Both the position numbers and the translations under genes were made by a program. Under the pieces are notes generated by a model that did not search any database, was not told the origin of the DNA, and saw only the letters and a program-made list of their open reading frames with translations. A stretch of 64,000 nt of DNA, taken from contig NZ_LR217705.1 in the NCBI RefSeq assembly GCF_900698885.1, positions 62,001 to 126,000 on the forward strand, given 5' to 3'. Shown piece by piece: positions 37,645 through 47,375 of this stretch. Numbering within the stretch: position 1 is the stretch's first letter; every line of letters begins with the position of its first letter. The DNA comes from Erwinia_E haradaeae_H. Its GTDB lineage: Bacteria > Pseudomonadota > Gammaproteobacteria > Enterobacterales > Enterobacteriaceae.

Positions 37645-39488
37645 TGAATCTTCTTTATTTTACTATACTGTGCCCATTCATGGGTTTCTTATGTCTTTCT
37701 TGTTCATCTGGGCGCGTATCAGAGACGTTTAGCTCTGTTATTAGTTTTATGTCAATTGGCTTAACAGTACTAATAACAGTTTATATTGGTTATGATTTTT
37801 TAAGAAGTAACCAAGAGGCATTTAATCAAACTTTGTGGACATGGATTGATATAGAGATGCTTAGGGTAGATGTTAGTTTAATGTTAGACGGACTTTCATT
37901 GATCTTACTTTCTGTAGTGACTGGAGTTGGATTTTTAATTCATGTTTTTGCATCTTGGTATATGAGAGGTGCAGAGGGTTACTCACGATTTTTCGCTTAT
38001 ACTAATCTTTTCATTGCTAGCATGCTCGTGCTAATTTTAGCGGATAATTTAGTTTTAATGTATCTTGGGTGGGAAGGTGTGGGTCTTTGCTCGTATTTAT
38101 TGATAGGTTTTTATTATACCAACCCAGAGTATGGCGCAGCAGCTTTAAAAGCTTTTATTCTAACTCGTGTTGGGGATGTATGTTTGTTTATTGCGATCTT
38201 AATGCTTTATAGTATAACACATACTTTAAATTTTAATAATATCGGAGAATTAGTTTCAGAAGATTCCTATTTTAAGAATTTATACATGCTACCATGGATT
38301 ACCTTAATGCTATTAGTTGGCGCGGTCGGGAAATCTGCTCAATTACCATTACAGACTTGGTTGGCGGATGCCATGGTTGGTCCAACCCCAGTTTCTGCAT
38401 TAATTCATGCTGCAACTATGGTAACGGCCGGTGTATATTTAATCGCTCGTACGCATGTTCTTTTTTTGCTAACACCAAAAATTCTTTATTTAGTGGGTAT
38501 AATTGGGGCGATGACTATACTTTTAGCTGGTCTCTCTGCTTTAGTGCAAACTGATATTAAACGTGTATTAGCTTATTCAACTATGAGCCAAATAGGATAC
38601 ATGTTTTTGGCGCTAGGCGTTCAAGCTTGGCAGCCAGCCATTTTTCATTTAATGACGCATGCATTTTTTAAAGCGTTATTATTTCTTTCTGCCGCATCTC
38701 TTATCATTGCTTGTAACCATGAGCAAAACATGTTTAAGATGGGTGGTTTGCGCTTCAGGACTCCTTTAGTTTATTCTTTTTTTATTATTGGAGGTGCTTC
38801 TTTGATGGCCTTTCCACTAATTACATCAGGTTTTTTTAGTAAGGAAAGAATCTTAGTAGCAGCATTAGATAATGGATATGTAATGTTAATGTTTGTGGGG
38901 TTAATCGGGTCATTGGTAACATCACTTTATACATGTCGAATGATTTTTCTGGTATTTCATGGTGAATTAAAGATTCTATATGCGCAAATATCACCGAATT
39001 TTATGTATTATATACCTCTAGTTATTTTATCGCTACTTTCAAGTGTAATAGGAGTTTTGGTTTTTCCGCCGATAAAGACAGTGTTCCCGAGCAGTAGCAT
39101 GTTAATAAATAATCATTTATTTTTTCTACAAATTACTTCAAGCGTAATAGTAATAACAGGTTGTGTCATATCAGCGTTATTATGGTTAGGTCCTTCTTTA
39201 TATTTACAGAATATTACACAAAGCAAACTAGGACGTTTTTTAAGGATATGGTGGTTATCTGGATGGGGTTTTGATTGGTTATATGATAGAGTTTTTACTC
39301 AGACATATCTAAAAGTTGCTAGGATATTATCAGGTGACCCCTTGGCCATGGCGGTAAATAGTTTAGCTTATATAGTGCATAGTAGTAGCAAAGGACTAAT
39401 TATGAGTGAAAGTGGTTATGTGCGTTGGCATTTAGCTGTAATGAGCGGTGGTGCTGTTTTTTTACTTGCATTGATAATAGTGAGGTAA
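37644..39488 (+). CDS. nuoL: NADH-quinone oxidoreductase subunit L
   Basis: Distal antiporter-like proton pump with the long lateral helix. 614 aa (E. coli 613). Key elements: LMYLGWEGVGLCSYLLIGF with the channel Glu, VGAVGKSAQLPLQTWLADAMVGPTPVSALIHAATMV with the channel Lys and His, and the C-terminal segment that anchors the amphipathic lateral helix (GFDWLYDRVF). It overlaps nuoK by 1 base. A 241-bp gap separates it from nuoM. Confidence 0.98.
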   Translation: MNLLYFTILCPFMGFLCLSCSSGRVSETFSSVISFMSIGLTVLITVYIGYDFLRSNQEAFNQTLWTWIDIEMLRVDVSLMLDGLSLILLSVVTGVGFLIHVFASWYMRGAEGYSRFFAYTNLFIASMLVLILADNLVLMYLGWEGVGLCSYLLIGFYYTNPEYGAAALKAFILTRVGDVCLFIAILMLYSITHTLNFNNIGELVSEDSYFKNLYMLPWITLMLLVGAVGKSAQLPLQTWLADAMVGPTPVSALIHAATMVTAGVYLIARTHVLFLLTPKILYLVGIIGAMTILLAGLSALVQTDIKRVLAYSTMSQIGYMFLALGVQAWQPAIFHLMTHAFFKALLFLSAASLIIACNHEQNMFKMGGLRFRTPLVYSFFIIGGASLMAFPLITSGFFSKERILVAALDNGYVMLMFVGLIGSLVTSLYTCRMIFLVFHGELKILYAQISPNFMYYIPLVILSLLSSVIGVLVFPPIKTVFPSSSMLINNHLFFLQITSSVIVITGCVISALLWLGPSLYLQNITQSKLGRFLRIWWLSGWGFDWLYDRVFTQTYLKVARILSGDPLAMAVNSLAYIVHSSSKGLIMSESGYVRWHLAVMSGGAVFLLALIIVR

Positions 39489-39729
39489 AATATTAAAAAT
39501 CAATATTTTGTTTTTATCTAATAATTTGCATTAAATTCTATGATCAATTTAATAATATACCTTAAGCTTTAGATTTAATTTGTAAAAAGGACGCATTATT
39601 TACTTTGCGAAGGCCGTATTTTTAAACATTTTTAGGTGAATATAAAAGTACATAAGCTCAATTCAGGTTATGTCTAGATTGAAAAAGATATAGCCAGGTT
39701 GTCTCAAAAATTAAAGAAGAATTATTATA

Positions 39730-41250
39730 ATGTTATTACCTTGGCTTATTGCATTACCTTTTATTGGTGGCTTAATTTGTTGTTTTTCGGAGAATTTTGG
39801 CACTAAAAAACCTCGCTGGATAGCTCTAATCACCATGGGGCTCACACTAACTCTTTCATTGATATGCTGGATGCATAGTGAACATGAGTTATCGCAGATA
39901 CATAGTGGCTTGCAGTGGCAAAGTCAGTTCTCTATTCCATGGATCCCTCGATTTGGTATTACTTTTTCTTTAGCTATTGATGGTTTATCATTATTAATGG
40001 TGATTCTCACGAGTTTATTGGGTTTTTTGGCAATTTTATGTTCATGGAAAGAGATCAATAAAAGCCATGGCTTGTTTCACCTGAATTTGCTCTGGTTATT
40101 AGGAGGAGTGATTGGTGTATTTCTTGCTATCGATTTATTTTTATTTTTCTTTTTTTGGGAAATGATGTTGGTGCCAATGTATTTTTTAATTGCGCTATGG
40201 GGTAATCGATCCGCAGAAGGCAGGAATCGTATTTCTGCTGCTACTAAGTTTTTTATATACACACAGGTGAGTGGGTTGCTAATGCTTATGGCTATTCTAG
40301 GCTTAGTTTTTGTTCATTATATAGCAACAGGAGATTTAACTTTTTATTATGAAAATCTATTACAGACACCTATGTCACTTAGAGTCGAACAAGTATTAAT
40401 GATCGGTTTTTTTATTGCATTTGCGGTAAAAATACCAGTTATTCCTTTACATGGTTGGTTGCAAGACGTGCATAGCTGTTCCCCTACTGCTGGTTCAGTC
40501 GAATTGTCAGGTATTGTGTTAAAAACTGCTACGTATGGTTTATTGCGTTTTGCTTTACCATTATTTCCTCATGCATCTACTATATTCGCTCCAATTGCTA
40601 TGTGGTTAGGAATTATTAGTATATTTTATGGAGCTTGGATGGCTTTTTCTCAGAATGATATGAAGCGCTTGATTGCATGCACCTCAATTTCCCATATGGG
40701 TTTTTTACTTATTGCAATATACACAGGAAATTTGATAGCATACCAAGGAGCTGTTATTCATATGATCGCACATGGTTTGTCTGCTGCTGCGTTATTTATT
40801 ATTGCTGGACAACTTTATGAACGTTTGCATACTTGCGATATGCGATATATGGGGGGTTTATGGTCAAGAATAAAATGGCTTCCTGGATTATCTTTATTTT
40901 TTGCTATGGCCAATCTCGGACTGCCTGGTACAGGTAATTTTATTGGCGAATTTATGATTTTTATTGGCGGTTTTCATATAGTGCCATGGATTATTATAAT
41001 TGCTACATGTAGTCTAGTATTCTCTGCTATATACTCTTTAGTTATGATGCAAAAAACTTACTATGGCAAATCAAAATCAGCAGTGCTATTGCATAACATG
41101 TCACCTCGTGAGCTGATTATTATTTTGGTGTTATTATTTTTATTAATCTTTTTAGGTCTATACCCCCAGCCAATCCTGGATACCTCTTATGCTGCTATGG
41201 GAAATATTCAGAAATTACTCAACGCTCCCATGCTCACAATAAGATCGTAA
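39730..41250 (+). CDS. nuoM: NADH-quinone oxidoreductase subunit M
   Basis: Antiporter-like proton-pumping subunit. 506 aa (E. coli 509). FFFFFWEMMLVPMYFLIALWG carries the channel Glu, FAVKIPVIPLHGWL the channel Lys, and IVLKTATYG the second Lys. The usually invariant WLPDAHSQAPTAGS motif reads WLQDVHSCSPTAGS here, with four substitutions in a stretch shared by complex I and Mrp antiporters. Membrane helices and length are otherwise normal. It is followed by nuoN after 6 bp. Confidence 0.97.
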   Translation: MLLPWLIALPFIGGLICCFSENFGTKKPRWIALITMGLTLTLSLICWMHSEHELSQIHSGLQWQSQFSIPWIPRFGITFSLAIDGLSLLMVILTSLLGFLAILCSWKEINKSHGLFHLNLLWLLGGVIGVFLAIDLFLFFFFWEMMLVPMYFLIALWGNRSAEGRNRISAATKFFIYTQVSGLLMLMAILGLVFVHYIATGDLTFYYENLLQTPMSLRVEQVLMIGFFIAFAVKIPVIPLHGWLQDVHSCSPTAGSVELSGIVLKTATYGLLRFALPLFPHASTIFAPIAMWLGIISIFYGAWMAFSQNDMKRLIACTSISHMGFLLIAIYTGNLIAYQGAVIHMIAHGLSAAALFIIAGQLYERLHTCDMRYMGGLWSRIKWLPGLSLFFAMANLGLPGTGNFIGEFMIFIGGFHIVPWIIIIATCSLVFSAIYSLVMMQKTYYGKSKSAVLLHNMSPRELIIILVLLFLLIFLGLYPQPILDTSYAAMGNIQKLLNAPMLTIRS

Positions 41251-41256
41251 GTTATT

Positions 41257-42708
41257 ATGACAGTCATTAATCAACAATTAATTCTGATTATACCATTATT
41301 AATCCTTAGTTTAACCGTAGTGATTATGATGCTAAGTATTGGATTAAAGCGTAATCATCGTTTTTACGATTTTATTGTTTTTGCCGGTTTGAGTTTAGCA
41401 TTGTTTTCTTTGTATTTTGTAGAGCAGGTGGAAGCAGGAGATGTTACTGCACTACTTCGCATAGATAGATACTCAATTTTTTATACTAGTTTGGTGATTC
41501 TTTCAAGTTTATCTGCTTGTATTTTTTCTTATCCATGGATAACACAATACCCTAAGAACCGTGAAGAATTTTACTTACTTATTATGCTTTCTACGCTTGG
41601 TGGTGTTGTTTTAGTTAGCGCTAATCATTTTTCATCATTATTCATTGGCATCGAATTGCTGTCTTTGCCGTTAGTTGGTTTAGTAGGTTACGCGGTAAAT
41701 ATTGGTTGTTCCTTAGAGGCAACTTTAAAATACGCTATATTATCTATTGCTTCTTCTGCATTTCTTCTTTTTGGTATAGCGTTAGTTTACGCGCATACAG
41801 GAAGTCTTGGTTTTGAGGAATTAATTTATTTACAAAGTAATAGTTTGAGCTCAGAAGCATTAATTATAGTAGGTTTTTCTTTAATGATTGTAGGTTTTGG
41901 ATTCAAGCTTTCATTAGTGCCTTTTCATCTTTGGACACCAGATGTGTATCAAGGAGCGCCTTCTTCAGTAGGGACCTTTTTGGCAAGTGCTAGCAAAATA
42001 GCAGTATTTAGTGTTTTAATGCGTTTATTTATCTATACATCTATCAAAAATTTTGAATGTATATATTCTGCATTAAGTATACTAGCAGTAGCGTCTATGT
42101 TATTTGGAAATTTGATGGCTCTTAGGCAAAAAAATATTAAACGTATTTTAGGTTATTCATCTATAGCACATTTTGGATATTTATTAATTACTTTAATTGC
42201 AGTACGATATTCTGAGTTATCATTAGAAGCAGCTGCTGTTTATCTCGCAAGTTATCTTTTCAGCACTTTAGGAGTTTTTGGTGTAGTTAGTCTCATGTTG
42301 AATACAAAAAATGATTTTTCTGAGGCGCTATCTTCTTATCGGGGCTTATTTTGGCGTAATCCTGTTTTAGCAATTGCTTTAACGATAACGATGTTTTCAC
42401 TTGCTGGCATCCCTATGACTTTTGGTTTTATAGGTAAGTTTTACCTGATATCTCTAGGAGTTTATGCTCACCTGTGGGCTGTAACAATAGCGATGGTGCT
42501 TGGAAGTGCTATTGGTTTATACTATTATCTTCGCATTATTATTAGTTTATATTTGGCACCTAGCAAATCTTTAAAATATTTATCACCACAGCACCATTCG
42601 GAGTTACAGCTGACTAATATTACAGTAGTTTTATTTGCTATGCTTTCTATAATATTTGGAATTTATCCACAACCAATTATTGGGTTAGCGCAGCTTATAA
42701 GGCTCTAG
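41257..42708 (+). CDS. nuoN: NADH-quinone oxidoreductase subunit N
   Basis: Antiporter-like subunit next to NuoK. 483 aa (E. coli 485). Conserved LSLVPFHLWTPDVYQGAPS with the channel Lys/His region, LASASKIAVFSVLMRLF, and NIKRILGYSSIAHFGYLL. It is the last nuo gene; a 12-bp inverted repeat lies about 160 bp downstream. With all 13 genes intact, the organism very probably respires with complex I. Confidence 0.97.
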   Translation: MTVINQQLILIIPLLILSLTVVIMMLSIGLKRNHRFYDFIVFAGLSLALFSLYFVEQVEAGDVTALLRIDRYSIFYTSLVILSSLSACIFSYPWITQYPKNREEFYLLIMLSTLGGVVLVSANHFSSLFIGIELLSLPLVGLVGYAVNIGCSLEATLKYAILSIASSAFLLFGIALVYAHTGSLGFEELIYLQSNSLSSEALIIVGFSLMIVGFGFKLSLVPFHLWTPDVYQGAPSSVGTFLASASKIAVFSVLMRLFIYTSIKNFECIYSALSILAVASMLFGNLMALRQKNIKRILGYSSIAHFGYLLITLIAVRYSELSLEAAAVYLASYLFSTLGVFGVVSLMLNTKNDFSEALSSYRGLFWRNPVLAIALTITMFSLAGIPMTFGFIGKFYLISLGVYAHLWAVTIAMVLGSAIGLYYYLRIIISLYLAPSKSLKYLSPQHHSELQLTNITVVLFAMLSIIFGIYPQPIIGLAQLIRL

Positions 42709-43026
42709 AATGGATTTTATAGTAAAAATAATTTTATTATTGCAGTTAGAGGTAACTAGAATCTACATAGAAGAGAGAAAGCGGTGATTTTGTAACAATA
42801 CTGCAACATATGATATCAAATTATATTAAATCTTACCAAAAAAAATTTTATTCTGTTAAGTTATTTTTATTATAACAACGCAATAACTTGTTATAATAAG
42901 CAACATATAAAAATTTATATCGTTTATACAGCGATCTAATTAAAATTTTTACCGATATCTTAATGCCGGGAGGTTAAGTAATAGTTGTCAACTTTTAGTT
43001 GGACCTTGATGATTCTAGTGCTACTA
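42709..43026. other. convergent nuoN-iscS spacer
   Basis: 318 bp between the ends of two convergent genes. Contains the 12-bp hairpin at 42867-42899 and a shorter bulged hairpin (about 42987-43004) near the iscS stop. No ORF, and no remnant of the missing iscS C-terminus or of iscU in any frame I checked. Confidence 0.6.
42867..42899. terminator. candidate bidirectional terminator between nuoN and iscS
   Basis: TTATTATAACAA (42867-42878) and TTGTTATAATAA (42888-42899) are exact reverse complements with a 9-nt loop. The location between convergent genes fits a shared terminator. No strong T-run follows, so the mechanism is unclear. Confidence 0.5.
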
Positions 43027-44163
43027 TTAATTATACATTTTATTTATTAAATGAACAGCGTGAGTAATTTCTTCTTGAGTAGTGAAGCGTCCTAAAGAAA
43101 ATCGAATAGAATTAAGTGCAACTTCTCGATTTACACCAAGAGCTGTTAGTACATAAGAAGGTTCTAGGCTGCTAGAAAGGCAAGCGGATCCGGTAGAAAT
43201 AGCCAGATCTTTTAGTGATATCAGTAATGCAGTTTTACTGATATTATGAAAACTAATATTTAAAATGTGCCCAGCTCCTTGATTCAAAGACCCATTAAGA
43301 GATACTGTTTGAAGATTTTGAATACCTTTCCAAAGTTGTATACGTAGTTTGCAAATACGCAGCATCTCTTCTTTCATCGCATCTTTAGCAATTGTTAAAG
43401 CTTCACCCATACCAACAATTTGATGCACTGGTAGTGTACCAGACCTAATACCCCGTTCATGCCCGCCACCATGAATTTGCGCACATAGATAAATACGCGG
43501 CTGATTTCGAACAAAAAGAGCACCAATACCTTTTGGTCCGTATACCTTATGTGCTGAAAATGACATAAGGTCAATTTTTAGGTTCTTGAGGTTTATGGGT
43601 AGTTTGCCAACACTTTGTGTCGCATCAACATGAAAGATTACACCATGTTTTCGGCATATTTCTCCCATAGCAGTAATATCTTGTATAACACCAATTTCAT
43701 TATTAACATGCATGATAGAAACGAGTATAGTGTCAGGACGTAGTGATTGTTTTAAATTTTTTAATGAAAAAACGCCATTGTTTGATGGATTAAGATAAGT
43801 GATCTGAAAACCCTCAGATTCTAGATAAGCACAAGTATCTAGCACCGTTTTATGTTCAGTTTTGGTGGTAATAAGATGCAGACCCTTCTTGCGATAAAAA
43901 ATTGCCGCACCTTTAATAGCTAGGTTATTAGATTCAGTTGCACCAGAGGTAAAAATAATTTCTCTTGAGTCAGCTCCAATAAGTTCTGCGATCTGATTTC
44001 TGGCAACATCTACCGCTTCTTCTGCTTGCCAACCAAATTTGTGAGATCTAGAAGAGGCATTGCCAAAATTACCATCTAGAGTAAAATATTGTAGCATTTT
44101 TTTTACTACACGTGGATCAGTTGGTGTAGTGGCTGCATAATCAAGGTAAATTGGTAGTTTCAT
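43027..44163 (-). CDS. iscS: cysteine desulfurase IscS, C-terminally shortened
   Basis: PLP enzyme that strips sulfur from cysteine and hands the persulfide to partners for Fe-S clusters, tRNA thiolation and cofactors. 378 aa against 404 in E. coli. Numbering is identical: PLP Lys206 (SAHKVYGPKG) and reactive Cys328 (STGSACLSSSLEPS). The protein stops after HLINKMYN, so it lacks E. coli residues about 379-404 (the LSPLWEMY tail), which bind the scaffold IscU. Several in-frame stops follow at once and no tail remnant is visible. iscR and iscU do not flank the gene; TusA, another sulfur acceptor, is encoded at 19.0 kb. The body of the enzyme is well conserved. Confidence 0.96.
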   Translation of the reverse strand: MKLPIYLDYAATTPTDPRVVKKMLQYFTLDGNFGNASSRSHKFGWQAEEAVDVARNQIAELIGADSREIIFTSGATESNNLAIKGAAIFYRKKGLHLITTKTEHKTVLDTCAYLESEGFQITYLNPSNNGVFSLKNLKQSLRPDTILVSIMHVNNEIGVIQDITAMGEICRKHGVIFHVDATQSVGKLPINLKNLKIDLMSFSAHKVYGPKGIGALFVRNQPRIYLCAQIHGGGHERGIRSGTLPVHQIVGMGEALTIAKDAMKEEMLRICKLRIQLWKGIQNLQTVSLNGSLNQGAGHILNISFHNISKTALLISLKDLAISTGSACLSSSLEPSYVLTALGVNREVALNSIRFSLGRFTTQEEITHAVHLINKMYN

Positions 44164-45998
44164 TCTTAAAATATTCTCAGATCATGTTCTTATTATATCT
44201 AGCGTAACAGTAAACTTAATGATTTTTTTTAAAAGTTATAAGTAAACATTGTACAGAACACATAAACATCCCAGAACGTGCTAAATATATAAAATTTAGT
44301 TAATATAAAATATTTTCATTTTGATTATGATCTCTACACATCTAATATTTTATTATTATTATTTTATCCTGTTAATCAGAATAATAAAATAGCTTAGTTT
44401 TAAATAAGTGCTATTAAGCATGATTTAATATATTATTGTAATAATCTATATTTTATATATTACTATAAGTGTGTCTAGCATAGCTACTATATTTCTATCT
44501 TAATCATTAGATTATGTTTAATAGTTTTTTAGTAGACGTGATAGACCTAATCGTGAAGCTTGATATATCTTAAAAATATAAACCATCTATTATGATTTAT
44601 ACTAATTAATAATTATTATCTGTAGATATAGTTATACAAGGATCTTCTTTGGTGAGCTAAATTTAAGATGCATAGCAAATTTAGTGTGTTCTTTGAAGAA
44701 CAACTAAGGATCACTTTGACTATAGAATTATAATTTATATATAAGTCTGATGATGTATATTTATATGCAATGGTAGCTCAAAATTAAGAAACATAATATA
44801 TTGATATATTTTAAAATTTCATGAATTCAAATATTTTGATAAAAATTACTCTGAACCTTAATGGAGTGATGAGAAAAATATTTGTATAGTGTATGATAAA
44901 TGTTTTAAACAGGGATGCATTTAAAAAATTTTAGAGGGAAATTTCGTTTAATGATTTTTTATAATTCTTTAAAATGGAGTGAGATGATTTTTTAAATTAT
45001 ATGTTCTTTATGTTAAAAATAATACTTGTTATGTGAATGGAGCCGGCTTAAAGTTTTATACTATATGCCTAATTATGATATGATATCTAATTTAGATAAA
45101 TGATATCTATCTATTAATTGCGCTATATAGTCTATTAAGTATTTTACTTGTAACATTTTTTAACCTCTCATGTGGATATATTTTTAATTTTTATAGATTG
45201 ATATATGCATGCGAAGAATAAAATTTAATAAAAATTTTTTCCATTTTACTGTATATGTTGTTAATTTTACTGTATATGTTGTTATATATATCTGAGATAT
45301 AGGTATATTGTGTCTTGTATTTTAAGATTGATATAATTTGATTATAACATTTAGCTTTAACTAAAAATTTTTTTATAATTTTATTATAAACAGAATTAGA
45401 TATTATCTATATAATATATATTTGAGATATTGTTATTAACTTCATTGATATAAAAGGTTTCTGTAGATAACATGAGTTGATTATTAATAATAATTTCATA
45501 AATCCTGATACTATCATATAGTAGATTTTCTGTTTTCTGGAAAATATATAAGTCATAAGATGCATATGGGTAGGTACTAGAATGTTGATCAATCAGAAGT
45601 GTTATAAGATTTTATTAGGCAAAAGAAACATTAGTTAAATTATCTCTATAAAATAAAGATGATTCTATCAGTGTTTCTTCGCTAATGAGCTTATAACTTA
45701 TTTTTATGAGGAAATAGCGTCGATTATGTAAAAATCCATTTGATGAGCTAAATAATATATTTTTCTTTTATAATGGTTAATTTTTGATTTCTATAAAAAA
45801 GCACTTTACGAAAGAGATCTGTCTTTTAATAACTAAAGTTATTCTATGCATTAGAAGTAATTTTGTATTGACGATTACTATCTCAAAATAAAAATAATAA
45901 ACTGATATTTAAATATCACTAATTTTTTTTCAAAAGTGATACAAATTATTCATTGCATTATAAATAGATTATTAGTTAGATAACGAGATATTAAGTTT
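44164..45998. other. 1.8-kb gene-free region between iscS and coaE
   Basis: No convincing gene; the 61-codon minus-strand reading at 45407-45592 has no family features. Contains a perfect 21-nt tandem duplication (45243-45284) and small hairpins at about 44656-44704 (CTAAATTT/AAATTTAG, then GTTCTT/AAGAAC). No RNA gene recognised. Confidence 0.6.
45243..45284. repeat. perfect 21-nt tandem duplication
   Basis: A unit beginning ATTTTACTGTATATGTTG occurs twice without a gap (45243-45263 and 45264-45284). Confidence 0.95.
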
Positions 45999-46601
45999 AT
46001 GTCCTATATTGTAGCCTTAACAGGTGGTATTGGTAGCGGAAAAAGCACTATTGCAAATATGTTTGCAAAGTTAGGTGTAAAAATTGTTGACTCTGATGCT
46101 ATTGCACGCCAGATTCTTGTAGCAAATCGGGAAGTTTTAATGGAAATATATAAATATTTTGGTAAAAAAATATTTATAAAGGATTGGATTGTAAATCGTC
46201 CCTTGTTACGAAAAAAAATTTTTAATTCTCTAGAAGATAGGTTATGGGTTAATAATTTATTACATCCAATTATCTGCCGGGATTCTCATGCTCAGTTAGC
46301 ATCCTCACAATCTTTATGGTGCTTGTGGGTGGTTCCACTTTTAATAGAAAATAATTTGCAACATTATGCTAATCGTATTTTATTAACAGATGTTGACCTT
46401 AAATTACAAATCAAGAGAACTGCAAAACGTGATTGTATTACTTATTATGCAGTGAATAAAATTATTCGCGCTCAAGCAACATCCTTGTCACGCATTTCTG
46501 TTGCAGATGATATTATAGACAACAATGGTTCATTAGATATGCTAAATCGGCGAGTAATCGCATTAAATCAGAATTATTTACATTTTTCAAAAAATTCATA
46601 A
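45999..46601 (+). CDS. coaE: dephospho-CoA kinase
   Basis: Phosphorylates the 3'-OH of dephospho-CoA, the last step of coenzyme A synthesis. 200 aa (E. coli 206). The P-loop GGIGSGKS lies at about residues 9-16, with the DSDAIARQI substrate region, the conserved HP of NLLHPII, VVPLLIEN, and the C-terminal AQATSLSRISVADDIIDNNG. It is a monocistronic gene in a gene-poor area with no clear ribosome binding site. CoA formation is among the last functions lost in symbionts. Intact. Confidence 0.96.
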   Translation: MSYIVALTGGIGSGKSTIANMFAKLGVKIVDSDAIARQILVANREVLMEIYKYFGKKIFIKDWIVNRPLLRKKIFNSLEDRLWVNNLLHPIICRDSHAQLASSQSLWCLWVVPLLIENNLQHYANRILLTDVDLKLQIKRTAKRDCITYYAVNKIIRAQATSLSRISVADDIIDNNGSLDMLNRRVIALNQNYLHFSKNS

Positions 46602-47375
46602 TGTCGCAAATGCATGCTAAATTTCAAATCATATATAGATATCGATCTAAGTAAAATTTTTGTTAAAAAAGTTAGAAAGACTTTTTTTGATAATATAGTG
46701 AATAATGTTTGTTGATATCATCATTAATTTTTTAATTTTTTTTCAATAATACATAAAAGTTATTTCTTTCCTTTGATTATATTATATCTGCTTTAAAGAT
46801 CATATTTATCTATTTTATAGATTGTATATAATATCTTAATGTAGTATCTCTTATAGAGAAAAACAATAAAATATATATTTTTAATATAAATCATTAGATT
46901 CCATAGATATATTTAGGTCATCTAAAGAAATATATGCCTACAATTTACATTGTTTTACATATAGATGTAGTTACTTAAAGATTTTCTCTAATAACTTGTT
47001 TTATCAGGTTATAACTTGTTGTATCAGGTTAATTAAATTTTGATGCATCTGACCATCGGTAGATGATAGGCAAAATTTCTATTATTAACGGATCTAGATT
47101 TTATATTAAAGGGATATATTTTGTTATTATTTTACTAGTATTGCTTGGATTTTATGATTATAACAATAGAAAGATTTAGATCTAAGTATATGTTAGTACG
47201 CACTAAAAGTCTCCTCGATCTTTAAATTTCATCATATAGACTTTAATCTTGTTAACAATAAGATCCGAACTTCTATGTTAAAGTATCTAGCAATATTCAG
47301 AAAGCTAAAAATTAAAAAGATTGTAGCTATTATCCATATATATCTAAATTATTTAAAGTCTATCAAATGATATCA
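46602..47375. other. coaE-lepA spacer
   Basis: About 770 bp without an ORF. Contains a 20-nt two-copy tandem duplication at 46991-47030 with one mismatch. The promoter of the lepA-lepB-rnc-era group should lie near the right end but is not clear. Confidence 0.6.
46991..47030. repeat. 20-nt tandem duplication, one mismatch
   Basis: ATAACTTGTT(T/G)TATCAGGTT occurs twice without a gap (46991-47010 and 47011-47030). Confidence 0.94.

Noticed and set aside
45407..45592. 61-codon minus-strand ORF
   Set aside because: Hydrophobic, no family resemblance, no ribosome binding site, in a gene-free region.
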